Positions 35,301 to 42,800 of a stretch of 64,000 bases of DNA are shown here, one piece after another. The notes under the pieces are model-generated. The model did not search any database. It saw nothing but the letters and a program-made list of their open reading frames with translations, and had not been told where the DNA came from. Every line of letters starts with the position of its first letter. Positions within the stretch are counted from its first letter, which is position 1. Made by a program: the position numbers and the translations under genes. Origin of the DNA: Steromphala cineraria (lineage: Eukaryota; Mollusca; Gastropoda; Trochida; Trochidae); assembly GCA_916613615.1 (NCBI GenBank), contig OU744720.1:74985338-75049337 (forward strand), in the 5' to 3' direction.

Positions 35301-38288
35301 AGTATATAACTTGAGTTATTTCTGGTAACATTTCTTTTGTTGATAGAACATTTCCTCACAAAAAAGACTGATACGTATACGGTCAAAGTAAAAGTAAAAG
35401 GTTGAACAATATATACTTTTACTTAGAGGTACAAAAACATTCATATGTAGATAATTTCACCTAAATGTTACTTTCATCACATTCTTTTGACTTAGAGAAT
35501 AAATAAACATCTTTCACTGGCAAGAAATATTGATTTATGTTAAATCATGCAAATAGATAAACAAGGTTTTTCATATATGTTAGGAATCACTGATATGTTA
35601 ATGGATTGACTTTGTCATTTGTTAAGGTTGTGTACTATACATTCTATTCCATTTGCATTCGCGTAACTCTCTTCAAAACTTTCGTACATAGCAATATTCG
35701 TATTTCAAAATACACTGAGCCAGAACGTTAACACAGCAGTTGCAAGTGTATCTCATATCACGTTAAAATACCCTCGAACATACAATGTCTGCTTAAATGA
35801 CCAAGTTGTTCCTCCCACTTGTACTGCCACCACCCCACATTTATTCACATACATTCACTTATTTCTTCAGATTCATCACCTTACAGTACATCATATTCAA
35901 ATCGATCAGGATTTAGGAGCTCTAAACTCCACACGGTCTAATATGATATAGATCTCTAGCCGCGGGTTATCGTTGTAATCAGGATTCTACCGACACTGTA
36001 CGGAGTAGAGGAACGTCAATCTGGAAGGCTATATCTCTAGTATCTGTTATAGTTATGTTCTGGTATAACATATCGTCCCATTACACGTATCTTATCTACT
36101 GTCAGTAAACACAGGACATCTATCTGTTAGCTAATTCAATTGGATATTAACATTTACATGGAGCGCAAATCTAGAAGCAATGAAGAAGACTAAAAAAAAA
36201 ATGTTAAATGATTGTCAACAGAATGAATTACTGACCACTATATATGGAATTATTTGATTCTTTAACATATCTACAAGAGAAAAAAGATCTCTTAAAATGG
36301 AGTAATACTGATATTACACAAATTCCAGAAATGTCGATTAAATTCATGATGAAAGATAAACAGCAATGTTAAAGGAGCGTGTTTAGTTTCAAGTAACGTG
36401 GTGCAAAAAGCCACTTTTTATGTTGCAAAAAACCATTTTGCCACACCGGCTCAAATCAACTATTTTGTTACTTAGCAACGCTTTGGATTTTTCTAGAAAT
36501 CTGATTTCCCAAAGGCGACAATATAATGCTAGCGTTCTCGGTTGTAAAGCAATATATCGAACAAATTATGTTATGGTAACATTATCACGGATCGTAATCA
36601 ATAAAAACACATACTTATATAACATTGCACAATCAAAATAAAAGAAAAAAAAACATATTAGAATCTCCGTTTTAAATCAATTTGATCGGTTTTTGTTTAG
36701 ATTAAGTCTTGAAAACATCGACATTTCGAGAACCTGACTAAGTTATATTGGCTTTTAGTTCGTGATATATACAACTAATACATATTTGTGTGTGTTAAAA
36801 CTAATACATATTACTCTGGTGGACTTTTTCATTCATTTACGATACTATAGTTAAAGCATACAATACTATCGAATTGTTTGAAAAGTAAGATCATTAATTA
36901 AATAATTTAATCGTAGGTTCTAAGAAAACTGGAACTATTAAGGAGTATTGGTAAGCACTGGTTGAACCTTAGCATTTGTGTATTCTTAAACCAAAAATAA
37001 AAATAAAATTTGTATATGAGTTCCTAACAATCAATAAATTTCTAATTCTAATCTACTTTACACATATCTCTGCCCGTCAAGATCCAAGTAGACATACGAT
37101 TCCCTCGTTGGAACAAATCATACTAATATGATTATAGTTTGGTCTCTTAACTGATGTCTGGCCTGTTCTGAACGTCGTTAACGTCAGATAGCATTTCAAC
37201 AGCAGTAGTTGTGGTAATGCATACACTTGCTAAAATGAAAGTTTGCTCTATTCGACAAGCACTTAAAGTTTCCCCGATATAAGCGATTAAATTTTTAAAC
37301 CAGACAGGTTGTCTTGTTCAGGAGAATTAATGACCCTTTCCAGAGTTTTAATTAAATGTTCATTCATCGAATCCAATTTCATTTACCAAATCATATTCCG
37401 AAGTAGTCCTATCTGACGTTGTGATGAAAACCTCATTATAGAGCTTATAGTAATAATCGCTGTAACTGTAGATATAAGGGATGGCACTTATATTTGGAGG
37501 AATGATTTTGTTCTCGAGATAACAAGGAATATGGATGTAGAAAGAGCTTACGGTTAGCAGTATCGTTATCATACGATGGTGAAACGATACATTATGCTTC
37601 TTGTGGAATTACAAGTATAGATTATACAGCAACCGAGGACATTAGAACTCATTGAATATAGTCGAAGGACAAAACGGACTTTATGACTACTCGTAGGCAT
37701 AAGCTTCTTGTACCCTCCAGGCTTACATGTATATAAGATAATAAGCCTACTTAGTTTAGTTCGTTTAGTTCACAAGACTACACTCCGTGATCATTTCAAC
37801 ACATACTAAAAATCTTCCAATCATAACATACACACGAAGCATCTGTAGCAAAGTTCGACCCTAATCATTTGATTTACAACTAAATAGTAGAAGCCATGAC
37901 AGAAACATAAAACTCATCTCGCACTAAAAACTACATCATTCTCTAGCAGGATCAGCAACACGGTTTACGAGCCCTGTCCTGCTTGACGTGATCACTTGAC
38001 GTAGAGGCTCCCAAGGAATTATAACAATTCGCTGCCAAAATTGTCAAACACTGATTTAACAGCGTCTGGTGTAACAAACTATTCTTTTTTCTCAGACGTG
38101 CGTGCAGGAACCCTATCAATAAGTTCGTTACATACTTTCACCTCCGCCGACCTTCAAAAGACAGGCAATTATGTTGTCAAATTTACATCATCCCAATCGT
38201 AGGGAAACTGAGTCTCCCGAACAGCCTGCACGTCCAGAGAGTGTTTACTCACAGGCAGTGTCAGAAAGCATAACGGTATCAGCGCCAT
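5308..38288 (-). CDS. Non-fibrillar collagen gene, split, 5' part
   Basis: Seven exons share one frame on the minus strand: 38288-38253, 32301-32238, 17702-17649, 12369-12256, 11253-11137, 8078-7998 and 5388-5308. Lengths are 36, 64, 54, 114, 117, 81 and 81 bp, totalling 547 coding bases. The helix exons all start and end in a split glycine codon. Fibrillar collagen exons normally start with a whole glycine codon, whereas split glycines and helix interruptions are common in type IV and other non-fibrillar chains. The product would be a secreted extracellular-matrix trimer subunit: signal peptide, short two-Cys segment, then interrupted Gly-X-Y. The 3' end lies beyond the left edge. The collagen call is firm; the subtype is not, and small exons could be missing, especially between 32.3 and 38.2 kb. 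Confidence 0.75.
5389..7402. other. Collagen intron, 5' part of gap
   Basis: This stretch holds no exon or RNA gene that I can support. A short ACTC microsatellite lies at about 5813-5841. The remainder is AT-rich unique-looking sequence with no ORF resembling a known family. Confidence 0.5.
5813..5841 (+). repeat. ACTC microsatellite
   Basis: About seven tandem tetranucleotides of the form CACT/ACTC, with one ACTA variant. Confidence 0.8.
7403..7567. mobile_element. Palindromic MITE
   Basis: The two halves are imperfect reverse complements over roughly 75 bases each. The left arm carries GTCTTCTGGTATCAAATATA near 7428, and the right arm is its complement near 7520-7545. The centre lies near 7485 (CCCGAGG...). 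No coding potential. It sits in the collagen intron between exons 5388 and 7998, so its RNA would form a long hairpin in the pre-mRNA. Confidence 0.6.
7640..7735. repeat. TTGTGATGTCAT short-repeat cluster
   Basis: The motif ATTGTGATGTCAT or a close variant occurs four times within about 95 bases, together with the full palindrome TGACGTCA at 7678-7685. These are half-CRE-like sites. They may be simple-repeat drift or a regulatory cluster. Confidence 0.45.
7998..8078 (-). CDS. Collagen exon, nine Gly-X-Y triplets, basic
   Basis: The minus strand shows a ttattttccag acceptor, an 81-base exon and a gtaggag donor. Nine perfect triplets begin [12 protein letters not shown] and end GKK GPI, followed by the first base of the next glycine. 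Lysine is frequent in the Y position, the place where collagen lysines are hydroxylated and cross-linked (family knowledge). Same length and phase as the next exon downstream. Confidence 0.9.
8079..11136. other. Collagen intron, nothing recognised
   Basis: About 3 kb of AT-rich intron. The ORFs inside it (for example 8975-9253 and 10129-10377 on the minus strand) have no domain or splice support. A GCAGGCCTGC palindrome lies near 9371-9380, and ctggctttaa/ttaaagccag ends near 9300 and 9490 hint at a weak MITE. Neither is strong enough for its own entry. Confidence 0.45.
11137..11253 (-). CDS. Collagen exon, 13 triplets with Gly-to-Cys
   Basis: The minus strand shows an acceptor ending acaacag, a 117-base exon and a gtgagatt donor. 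Thirteen triplets begin [15 protein letters not shown] and then read CEP, where a TGT codon (11209-11207) replaces glycine. Six further perfect triplets follow, including three consecutive GPP, ending GVP. The start contains an R-G-D sequence. A single-residue interruption is tolerated in non-fibrillar collagens but would be damaging in a fibrillar one. The cysteine could form an interchain disulfide, which is inference. Confidence 0.9.
11254..12255. other. Collagen intron, nothing recognised
   Basis: One kilobase between two confident exons. No further Gly-X-Y coding and no repeat with clear borders. Confidence 0.5.
12256..12369 (-). CDS. Collagen exon with two helix interruptions
   Basis: The minus strand shows a ccctgttgcag acceptor, a 114-base exon and a gtgaatat donor. 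Translation begins [12 protein letters not shown], is broken by ALSLYS, resumes with one triplet GLP, is broken again by an 11-residue stretch [11 protein letters not shown], then ends GPV GPK G. Interruptions of this size are characteristic of type IV-like and other non-fibrillar chains and give flexible sites in the helix. The frame continues correctly into both neighbouring exons, so the breaks are native and not a frameshift. Confidence 0.85.
12444..12750. mobile_element. Long-TIR MITE inside the minisatellite
   Basis: Terminal inverted repeats of about 60 bases flank a 190-base centre. The left end reads CATTCTCTCCCCACAGAGGC, and the right end is its near-complement GCCTCTGTGAGGAGAGAATG. 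The arms continue through a GATTTAGCCTCTGTT block and a TACGCCG block on both sides. No ORF. Flanking minisatellite sequence continues on both sides, so this is a clean later insertion. A TA target duplication is possible but ambiguous. Confidence 0.8.
13543..13620 (+). repeat. Possible Penelope-like 3' fragment
   Basis: The patch CCTGAAGAAGGGGC...GGCCCAAAAACGTCG followed by AATCAATAAAGAAG is more GC-rich than the minisatellite it interrupts. It resembles the CTGAAGAAG...GAAACGTCG motif that I associate with ends of Penelope-like and related retroelements. This is recalled similarity, not a search result. Confidence 0.25.
14181..17456. other. Collagen intron, nothing recognised
   Basis: AT-rich intronic sequence. 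A CRE pair lies at 15630-15637 (TGACGTCA) and 15647-15654 (TGATGTCA). No exon, RNA gene or bordered repeat is supported. Confidence 0.45.
17457..17664. repeat. 104-bp tandem duplication spanning an exon end
   Basis: Copy 1 is 17457-17560 and copy 2 is 17561-17664, equal in length with roughly ten differences. Each carries GTATATGTATGC..., a run of A, GGTGAAAT, ATGTGTTCTCATGT and then a collagen splice donor with the last 16 exon bases. Copy 2 holds the genuine exon end; copy 1 is the duplicate. Confidence 0.85.
17545..17560 (-). pseudogene. Orphan collagen exon 3' end
   Basis: Sixteen bases on the minus strand would read R-I-G-P-S-G and end at an intact gtgagg donor. They match the genuine exon end R-L-G-P-A-G. 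There is no acceptor or upstream exon sequence in this copy, so it is a partial duplicate. Confidence 0.8.
17649..17702 (-). CDS. Collagen exon, six Gly-X-Y triplets
   Basis: The minus strand shows a ctcttttcgcag acceptor, a 54-base exon and a gtgagata donor. It reads [18 protein letters not shown] with split glycines at both ends. The exon is GC-rich against its AT-rich surroundings. Its 3' end is part of the 104-bp tandem duplication, so a second, weaker-context donor lies 104 bases further into the intron. Confidence 0.9.
18148..18483 (+). mobile_element. TTAA-flanked MITE, copy 1
   Basis: Terminal inverted repeats AGGGGCAGTAGCACGTTTTT and its complement bound 336 bases, with TTAA on both sides (18144-18147 and 18484-18487). 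TTAA target sites are used by piggyBac and Kolobok transposases, so this is a non-autonomous relative of one of those (inference). The interior matches copies at 60390-60745, 18488-18810 and 34047-35022. Confidence 0.85.
18488..18810 (-). mobile_element. TTAA-flanked MITE, copy 2, inverted
   Basis: Same family as the previous element in the opposite orientation. The interior CCATTGGCGGCCATTTTTGA and AGCATGGCTGAATTTTGAAT are complements of copy 1 sequence. The ends are more diverged (ATGACCAGCAGCACG and TTACTGTTCCT). It starts at the same TTAA (18484-18487) that ends copy 1, with TTAA again at 18811-18814. Confidence 0.8.
18815..22330. other. Collagen intron, nothing recognised
   Basis: AT-rich intron. 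The 115-codon minus-strand ORF at 19887-20234 translates to a low-complexity hydrophobic string and I do not accept it. A two-copy direct repeat sits at 22160-22310 and is listed separately. Confidence 0.45.
22160..22310 (+). repeat. 86-bp direct duplication
   Basis: CAATCTAATTTCATAGAA occurs at 22167 and 22253, and each is followed by GTTTTTAT/GTTTTATAG...AAAAGTCATTGCA. Two diverged tandem copies. Confidence 0.65.
22331..23531 (-). mobile_element. Tc1-like DNA transposon, degenerate
   Basis: The left end TACTCAGTAACAAAAGTGTA (22331) and right end (to 23531) are inverted repeats matching at about 20 of 29 positions. The interior on the minus strand is a broken transposase. Length of about 1.2 kb is normal for Tc1/mariner elements, which insert at TA; TA is present at both borders. 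Inserted in the long collagen intron. Confidence 0.75.
22520..23370 (-). pseudogene. Tc1-type transposase pseudogene
   Basis: Read from 23370 leftward: an N-terminal [12 protein letters not shown] start-like segment; then [20 protein letters not shown] near 23110-23050, matching the Tc1 DNA-binding HTH linker; after a frameshift, [19 protein letters not shown]. The ORF at 22888-22619 then aligns with the catalytic core ([16 protein letters not shown]...RYFDQV). After a stop, [17 protein letters not shown] near 22570-22525 matches the SPDL-x2-I-x-HVW signature of Tc1 transposases. The DNARPH catalytic block is not recognisable. In the family a DDE/D transposase cuts and pastes the element; this copy is inactive. 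Confidence 0.75.
23532..26276. other. Collagen intron, nothing recognised
   Basis: Patches of higher GC (24060-24110, 24320-24440, 25190-25340) were checked on both strands for Gly-X-Y exons and splice sites without success. No bordered repeat or RNA gene is supported. Confidence 0.4.
26290..26620. repeat. Left ACGT-palindrome array
   Basis: More than a dozen ACGT-centred palindromes occur here, for example CGACGTTG, AACGTTGTT, CGACGTCG and AACGTCG, often separated by ATTTCGACGT or GTTTC. Spacing is irregular at roughly 15-30 bases. CpG density is far above the surroundings. Confidence 0.8.
27262..27340 (+). promoter_or_regulatory. CpG-type promoter block
   Basis: In 80 bases there is an E2F-like TTTCGCGC (27262-27269), the CRE palindrome TGACGTCA (27285-27292), a second CRE-like TTACGTCA (27305-27312), and GTCGCCATGTTT (27329-27340), which fits a YY1/initiator site. 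No TATA box. The spacing and composition look like a TATA-less metazoan promoter immediately upstream of the proposed exon 1. Activity is not demonstrated. Confidence 0.5.
27335..27376 (+). CDS. Possible 13-codon uORF
   Basis: ATG with CGCC before it opens 13 codons (MFVGRCKG...) and stops at TAG 27374-27376, upstream of the proposed start codon at 27430. It overlaps the YY1-like site, so the ATG may instead be part of a binding site. Confidence 0.2.
   Translation: MFVGRCKGKSTFG
27430..29319 (+). CDS. Candidate three-exon small gene inside the TIR element
   Basis: Proposed join: 27430-27432 (ATG, directly followed by gtaagt), 28853-28950 (acceptor aacttttctcag, donor gtatgt) and 29196-29319 (acceptor ctttcttttgtacag). 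The result is 225 bases, 74 codons and a TGA. In exon 2 only one frame is open, and that frame stays open through exon 3. The product starts [19 protein letters not shown], is Cys- and Arg/Glu-rich in the middle, and ends VNIISVCF. I recognise no family. Codon texture looks coding, not AT-drift. Weak points: the single-codon first exon, a 1.4-kb first intron that could hide other exons, and AATAAA at 29280-29285 lying before the stop. It could be an element gene, a captured host gene fragment or chance. Confidence 0.35.
29480..29780. repeat. Right ACGT-palindrome array
   Basis: Mirror counterpart of the left array: CCAACGTT, TCGACGTTGATGTCG, AACGTCGTTTCGACGTTAA, GTTTCAACGTTGG and others up to the TIR. 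Block TTGCCGCGACGTCG (complement) pairs with GGTCGCGACGTCG of the left array, showing shared order beyond single motifs. Confidence 0.8.
29790..32237. other. Collagen intron, nothing recognised
   Basis: No exon or bordered repeat found. The 71-codon plus-strand ORF at 30476-30691 has no domain or splice context. Confidence 0.4.
32238..32301 (-). CDS. Collagen N-terminal Cys-containing exon
   Basis: The minus strand shows a strong tattctctttgcag acceptor, a 64-base exon and a gtgagtag donor. In phase 0 it reads [19 protein letters not shown] then QP G, ending in the first base of a split glycine that matches the next exon's GPP GPP. So it carries the transition from a short two-Cys non-collagenous segment to the triple helix. 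Two cysteines just before the helix could link the three chains of the trimer (inference). It differs from the four-Cys 7S start of type IV chains. An alternative internal acceptor (tgtgcag) would give a shorter exon. Confidence 0.65.
32359..32797. repeat. 73-bp tandem array, six copies
   Basis: Copies begin TGTAGTCGTTATGTGA at 32361, 32434, 32509, 32582, 32655 and 32728, with periods 73, 75, 73, 73 and 73. Each contains GCAACTGCAGGTCTTTAAAC. Copies are over 90 per cent alike by eye, much younger than the 12.4-14.2 kb array. The array lies about 60 bases upstream of the collagen exon acceptor on the minus strand. Confidence 0.9.
32800..34046. other. Intron, nothing recognised
   Basis: Three plus-strand ORFs of 61-96 codons (32801-33091, 33355-33561, 33656-33841) give no known domain. 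No minus-strand exon with a matching phase was found. Confidence 0.4.
34047..35022 (-). mobile_element. TTAA MITE, copy 3, split by a nested insertion
   Basis: The left part (34047-34324) and right part (34941-35022) align with the complement of the 60390-60745 copy. The right end GCTCCTGCCCA is followed by TTAA (35023-35026). The left terminus is degraded (GTAGAAGCAAG). The two parts are separated by the 616-base insertion described next. Confidence 0.75.
34325..34940. mobile_element. Nested DNA element with 3-bp TSD
   Basis: The left end AGCTGCGTACCTAAAGTTTG and the complement of the right end AGCTGCGAACCTTAAGTTTG match at all but a few positions for about 30 bases (continuing ...TCACTTGC). 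TAC flanks both sides (34322-34324 and 34941-34943). Related MITE copies have an uninterrupted GAATACATTGTC at this site, proving the insertion. A 3-bp duplication with TIRs recalls PIF/Harbinger elements, though TAC is not their usual site. No transposase inside. Confidence 0.75.
35027..38252. other. First collagen intron (proposed), nothing recognised
   Basis: I looked for extra phase-0 exons on the minus strand. One good donor exists (GCTGT|gtaagtgc near 35183 on the minus strand) but no matching acceptor. A short direct repeat of TGCAAAAAGCCAC/TGCAAAAAACCAT lies at 36402-36440. Confidence 0.35.
38253..38288 (-). CDS. Candidate start / signal-peptide exon of collagen
   Basis: The minus strand reads ATG then [12 protein letters not shown] and a strong gtgagtaaac donor, exactly 12 codons, ending in phase 0. 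An in-frame TAG sits two codons before the ATG, so the frame cannot extend further upstream and this looks like a true initiator. The hydrophobic run suits a secretory signal peptide, with the cleavage site possibly encoded by the next exon (ESFLHA). The phase fits exon 32301-32238 exactly. The run is short and lacks an N-terminal basic residue; a chance ATG next to a donor remains possible. Confidence 0.45.
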
Positions 38289-38719
38289 GATCTATACCTC
38301 ATCATTGCAGCTATTGATTCCCTATCAAGTCTCTATACTGGCCCATCAAGGCGTGTGAACATGTCTTTTTGTGGCTGGAGAATGGCACATTCTGATACAG
38401 ACGCGTACAATGAATATAAACCACTGTCTCTAATATGATAAGAGTGAGACACGGTCTGTCAGCACCGTTAGCGCCACCATATTACTCCGTCCGTCCCATC
38501 TCGCAACTCATTCATTCGCTGCAGATTAACAGTCTGGCTGTCAGACTTAAAGGACAGAAACTTCCGTGGCCATCCGCGAAGAACACGCGAATCGGCCGTT
38601 GGTCACAACCTTGATTGTATACCAAGTATATGTTTTTGTTATATGACTGATTAGATCTCTGGTTTGATGAATCAATTTCATGCTGGACTTTACCTCCGAT
38701 TTATACACCATTTGTGTCG
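38289..38719 (-). promoter_or_regulatory. Likely 5' UTR and promoter region of collagen
   Basis: On the minus strand this lies upstream of the proposed ATG. It is richer in GC and CpG than the surroundings between 38460 and 38610 (for example GGTGGCGCTAACGG and CGCGAATCGG complements). No clear TATA box. The function is inferred from position only. Confidence 0.3.
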
Positions 38720-38905
38720 GGATACATGAATGACATATCCTTGTCCTTTAAGTAATTCGCAATACAAGAATGACATATCACAATCTTATAAGTAAATCGC
38801 AATACTAGAATGACATATCCCTGTCCTTTGACTAAATCACAATACACGAATGACATATCCCCAAGTAAATCGCTATACATGAATGACATGTCTCTATCCC
38901 TTATG
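38720..38905. repeat. 40-bp tandem array, about five copies
   Basis: GAATGACATATCC starts at 38728, 38768, 38808, 38848 and 38881 (as GAATGACATGTC), with periods 40, 40, 40 and 33. Each copy also has CCTTTAAGTAAATCGCAATAC or a variant. The 62-codon minus-strand ORF here is just this repeat translated. Confidence 0.85.
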
Positions 38906-39009
38906 CAAATATGTCACTTATTAAAATCAGCGAATTAGAAAAATCTGTGTATCTTGTGTGTAGCAATACATGACTGTATTTTTAAACAAAAATAGAGTTA
39001 TTGGCTCTG

Positions 39010-39832
39010 TAGCTCATCAGGCTTCGTATTTGATGTTGCTTAAGACTGTGGCCAATGTGGTCCCCCCTATGTAGGGACAGAGGTTCACTATTAAGTACTA
39101 TTTCATTAGATCCCCATTGCCTAAGAGTTTTCTACGCAACATGGCATCATTCTTTGCCTTGTGCATCTGGAGAAGGTGTAAAAAGGTCTTAGTAGGGGCC
39201 AATGGGTTTCCAAGGTCACCAAAGCTATAAATTATAATCCTGCTTGTCAAAGGTTCTGTACAAAAGATTTCAGCTTTTAACGCCTTTCGATTCAGGAGAA
39301 AAAGATGAAAATAGGTTATAAGGGTATGACACCTTTGGTCCTTAAAAGCGGCCACAGGGTTACCTAAACTAGAAATCATATTCCTCACTTGTCAGGGAGT
39401 CTGTAACAAGATTTCGGCTTTTTTCAACTTTTCGTTCTTGAGAAGACGAAAATTGGCTTTTAGGGCGTGGCCACAGTGGGCCTTATTAGGGGTCACGGGG
39501 TTCCCAAATCTAAAAATCATAATCCTCACTAGTCAAGGAGTCTGTACACACGATATCAGCCTTCTACGCCTTTTGGTTCTGGAGAATAATAATACGAAAA
39601 CAGGTTTTAAGCACATGGCCCCTGTGACCCTCATTAGCGTCACATGGTTACATATAATAATCCTCACTAGTCATGAAGTCTTTACACAAGGTTTCAGCTC
39701 TTTACATCTTTTGGTTCTGGAGAAGAAGTAAAAAATGCACAAATTTTACGAAAGGACGGGCGGACAGCTGGACGGACGCCAGACACCATGCAATGCCTTA
39801 AACATATAGGGCCTTACAGACCCGATGAGCTA
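39010..39832. mobile_element. Repeat-built element with short inverted ends
   Basis: The left end TAGCTCATCAGGCTTCG (39010) is inverted relative to the right end CCGATGAGCTA (ending 39832). Inside are about four tandem units of roughly 142 bases, each with GGTCACGGGGTT...AAATCATAATCCTCACTAGTCA...TTTCAGC...CTTTTGGTTCTGGAGAA. The 3' side has GGACGGGCGGACAGCTGGAC then GGACGCC. Similar layouts recur in mollusc genomes as far as I recall. No transposase. Mobility is inference. Confidence 0.6.
39155..39740 (+). repeat. 142-bp tandem units inside the element
   Basis: Unit landmarks (GGTCACC / GGTTACC / GGTTCCC / GGTTACA) fall near 39210, 39351, 39494 and 39641. All share the block TCTGTAC...GATTTCAGC...CTTTTGGTTCTGGAGAA with moderate divergence. 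Confidence 0.75.
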
Positions 39833-42800
39833 AAATGCATCTTTTATTTCAAAATCAAAGAACTAATCGGAAACATCCGGTTTATAATATCACTGCTCTT
39901 TTAATGCTTTACAGTGGCTATTGGCACAATCTCAGTTCAAAGAGTACTTCCAGAGAAGTTTTGCAACATGAGAGACTACTCAATACGTGACGTGGAAGTA
40001 ATCCCTTATTGCTTTGACATTCAAAGTTGCCCATGTGATCTGTGAAATAAATACTCTGCACTCAAAGGCGCAGCAAAATATTAATCAATCCTACTCCTAA
40101 TGATTAAACATTCAGCCTAGATTTCAATGTTATGTGATTTCCTTACAACACTGACATTTGCACTTGATCACAACAAACAAGAAAAAGAAAATGTTTTTAA
40201 AAAAATCGAACAAACCAAAGCATGGCTTCGTTTCAGATCGGTAATCTGGAAAGCAATCTTGATGAACAAAGTGATATTAATTCCTATCCAATCAACAAAA
40301 CATGAAAGGAAGTTCTTCAGCCGAGCACAGGTAAACATGTCTAAAAGGCATTGTTAACTCATTCCAGCCAGCACTTAGACACTGTAACGGATATCCCCAG
40401 TGGGAGAGAAAGGTCTTGGTTTGCACAATGCCCTTTTGTTGCCACACCCGGCATTAACAGCGGTGCTCGATCAGTCGTCATCCATTGAGACGTGAGTCGA
40501 ATAGAAAATCGACTTGAAGGAAGGATTCCTGCGTTTGGATGTGGATCTTTCGTTATCCAGTTAAAGGCTATGTTTACTCATCTTTAAATACAAACTGAGG
40601 GAGCGGATCAGTCGCCTTGTTCCATCAATATCTTCTAAATGAAATTTCCATTACGACTCTCTAACAGTTCTTAGCTTTATAAGACAGATCAACTGCCAAT
40701 ATTGTGATTGTGTCTCCAGCACTCACGGTGGGATGGGCCAGGTTGTGGGCTCGCTCAACAATGCTTTTTTCACGAGAGACTGCCGTATAATGTTCCCAAG
40801 CAGGACAGAATTGGAATATACATACGTCTTTACAATTGTAAAAGTATTCTGTCTGAATACAAGTGTTTAACTTGCGTCTGCAAAGTAATCTGGTTAAAAA
40901 GACAAACAGCAACTGTAAACTTTAGACCGCAGTGAGTCACTTAAGCTGAACGAATTCGATTTTGGACTGCTCTTTATCAAGTCATGCTGTACTGATGTAC
41001 TGTTGTCTCACACTTAATAAAGGCCTTTAGATTTGAAGTTCAAATAGAACGATAAACTGAAATTTCTGTAGGTTGACTAGTTAGGTTGCAACAATAACTT
41101 GATGATTAGATTCAGGACGCAGAAATATTATCATTACTTTTATGTGAAATAAACACGTTGTCAAATACGGAAGCACTGTATCCTATCCCTAAAAAAGACA
41201 GACCAGCTATGATCTAATGCGGAGTTTTACTCATGGTCTGTGTGAATGCGTTGTACTCAATAAGCACACTTAAGTCGTTTTGACGGATATTAAAACTGCG
41301 ATATTTGCAAGTCCCGATGTCATGCTCTATTAGGCTTGACTACGTTCTAAGCCGGGAGGTATGTTCACATTTGTTATTTTTAAAATTTCAAATTTAAGAT
41401 GGATGGAGAAAGGCGGTTTCGTTTGTATGTCAAATGGTCAAATTTCAATGACGTGTCAAATAGTAATTAATATCGTGTCGGCTCCTGCCGCCTCCAGCAA
41501 GTAGCATCTTAAACCTGATTTCAACTTAGAGCACAAAATCAAATTTCATAAGATGAATAATCAATACTTCGTATAAATGATACACATATTTCTCACAGAC
41601 AACTTTCATATTTTTCCGAGTAAAAATTTAAACTTACTTTCTATAACGAAATTGATGTTGCGGGAAACACAAACGTTTCCACTACCACGGGAATTCATTC
41701 GAGTTTTGCTGACATATCTCCTAAAGCATTATTGGCCTCAATTTAAACAACCCAACAGTTATGACAAGTGACACTTGACAAGTGATAAGTAAAATTGTAC
41801 CTAACCTGAATGGATCGAAACTAACTTCAAGCAGACGCAAAGGGTTCATATTTCACAAGCAACCCATTACATACCGTTGGATTAATGGCGTTATATTAAG
41901 ATACTTGTATTCATTTTGAAGATTAGTTATATTAATCGCAGATAACACAAAGGATATGGCTCTTCCACACTCATCTATGGCTAGGAGCTTCTAATGAGTA
42001 TTTAGCAATATTGGGCACTTAATATGAACACAGAGACCAGCGAATCGATAACCATCCATTAACTAGATGGAAACACATTGCAATCCAACCACAATTGTTA
42101 CACATCTTTCTCGGGCAGACTGTAATTACCGGCTGGAATACGTGTACAAGGATAAATAACATTTGGTTGCATGTATCGGGGAAACAGAATTATATCATTA
42201 TTTGTAAACAATTATTTTAGAAGATAATACAGACAAAATAATAAAGTTTTAACAGCCCTCGACCTAAGCTGTAGCATAAAGACACATATTAGCGCTACAA
42301 TCGCATTATCTGGCACCTGAGCCGTTGCTTGTATCGACCGTAGATGCTGTTCAGACAATTGCTGTTTGGATTTTAGAGCGGACCGCTAAGATCCGGGGCT
42401 TACGTCAACTACTGCAAACCCTCAATCGTGTAAATTCTTAATTTAGAGAGAAGGCAATGTGCTTGAGAATTGAATTTAGCGCATTTTGATAACTTCAGTG
42501 TTGGCAATTCGGAAAAATAAACATATCGCCTGAAAATTTATATTGACATTTAAAGGCTGCTCTGTAGATCTAAGGAAACGTGGAACCCAACGCTTTTGTC
42601 AAAGGCAATCATCATCTTAGCGCTGCACAAGTTCGTATGGTGAAGTAGTAAATTGGGTCCTTCTGAAGCAAGTTACTATTATTTTTCAAAGGACATTCTT
42701 CTTTTAACCTTATTGTTGAGAATTGAATTAGAGATATTGATTGAACCGGAAAATACATGAAAGTACTCTAATGCATAATTCAACCAAATTGCTTTTATGT

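Noticed and set aside
38701..38889. 62-codon minus-strand ORF
   Set aside because: It is only the translation of the 40-bp tandem array (repeating MSF-Y-DL patterns).
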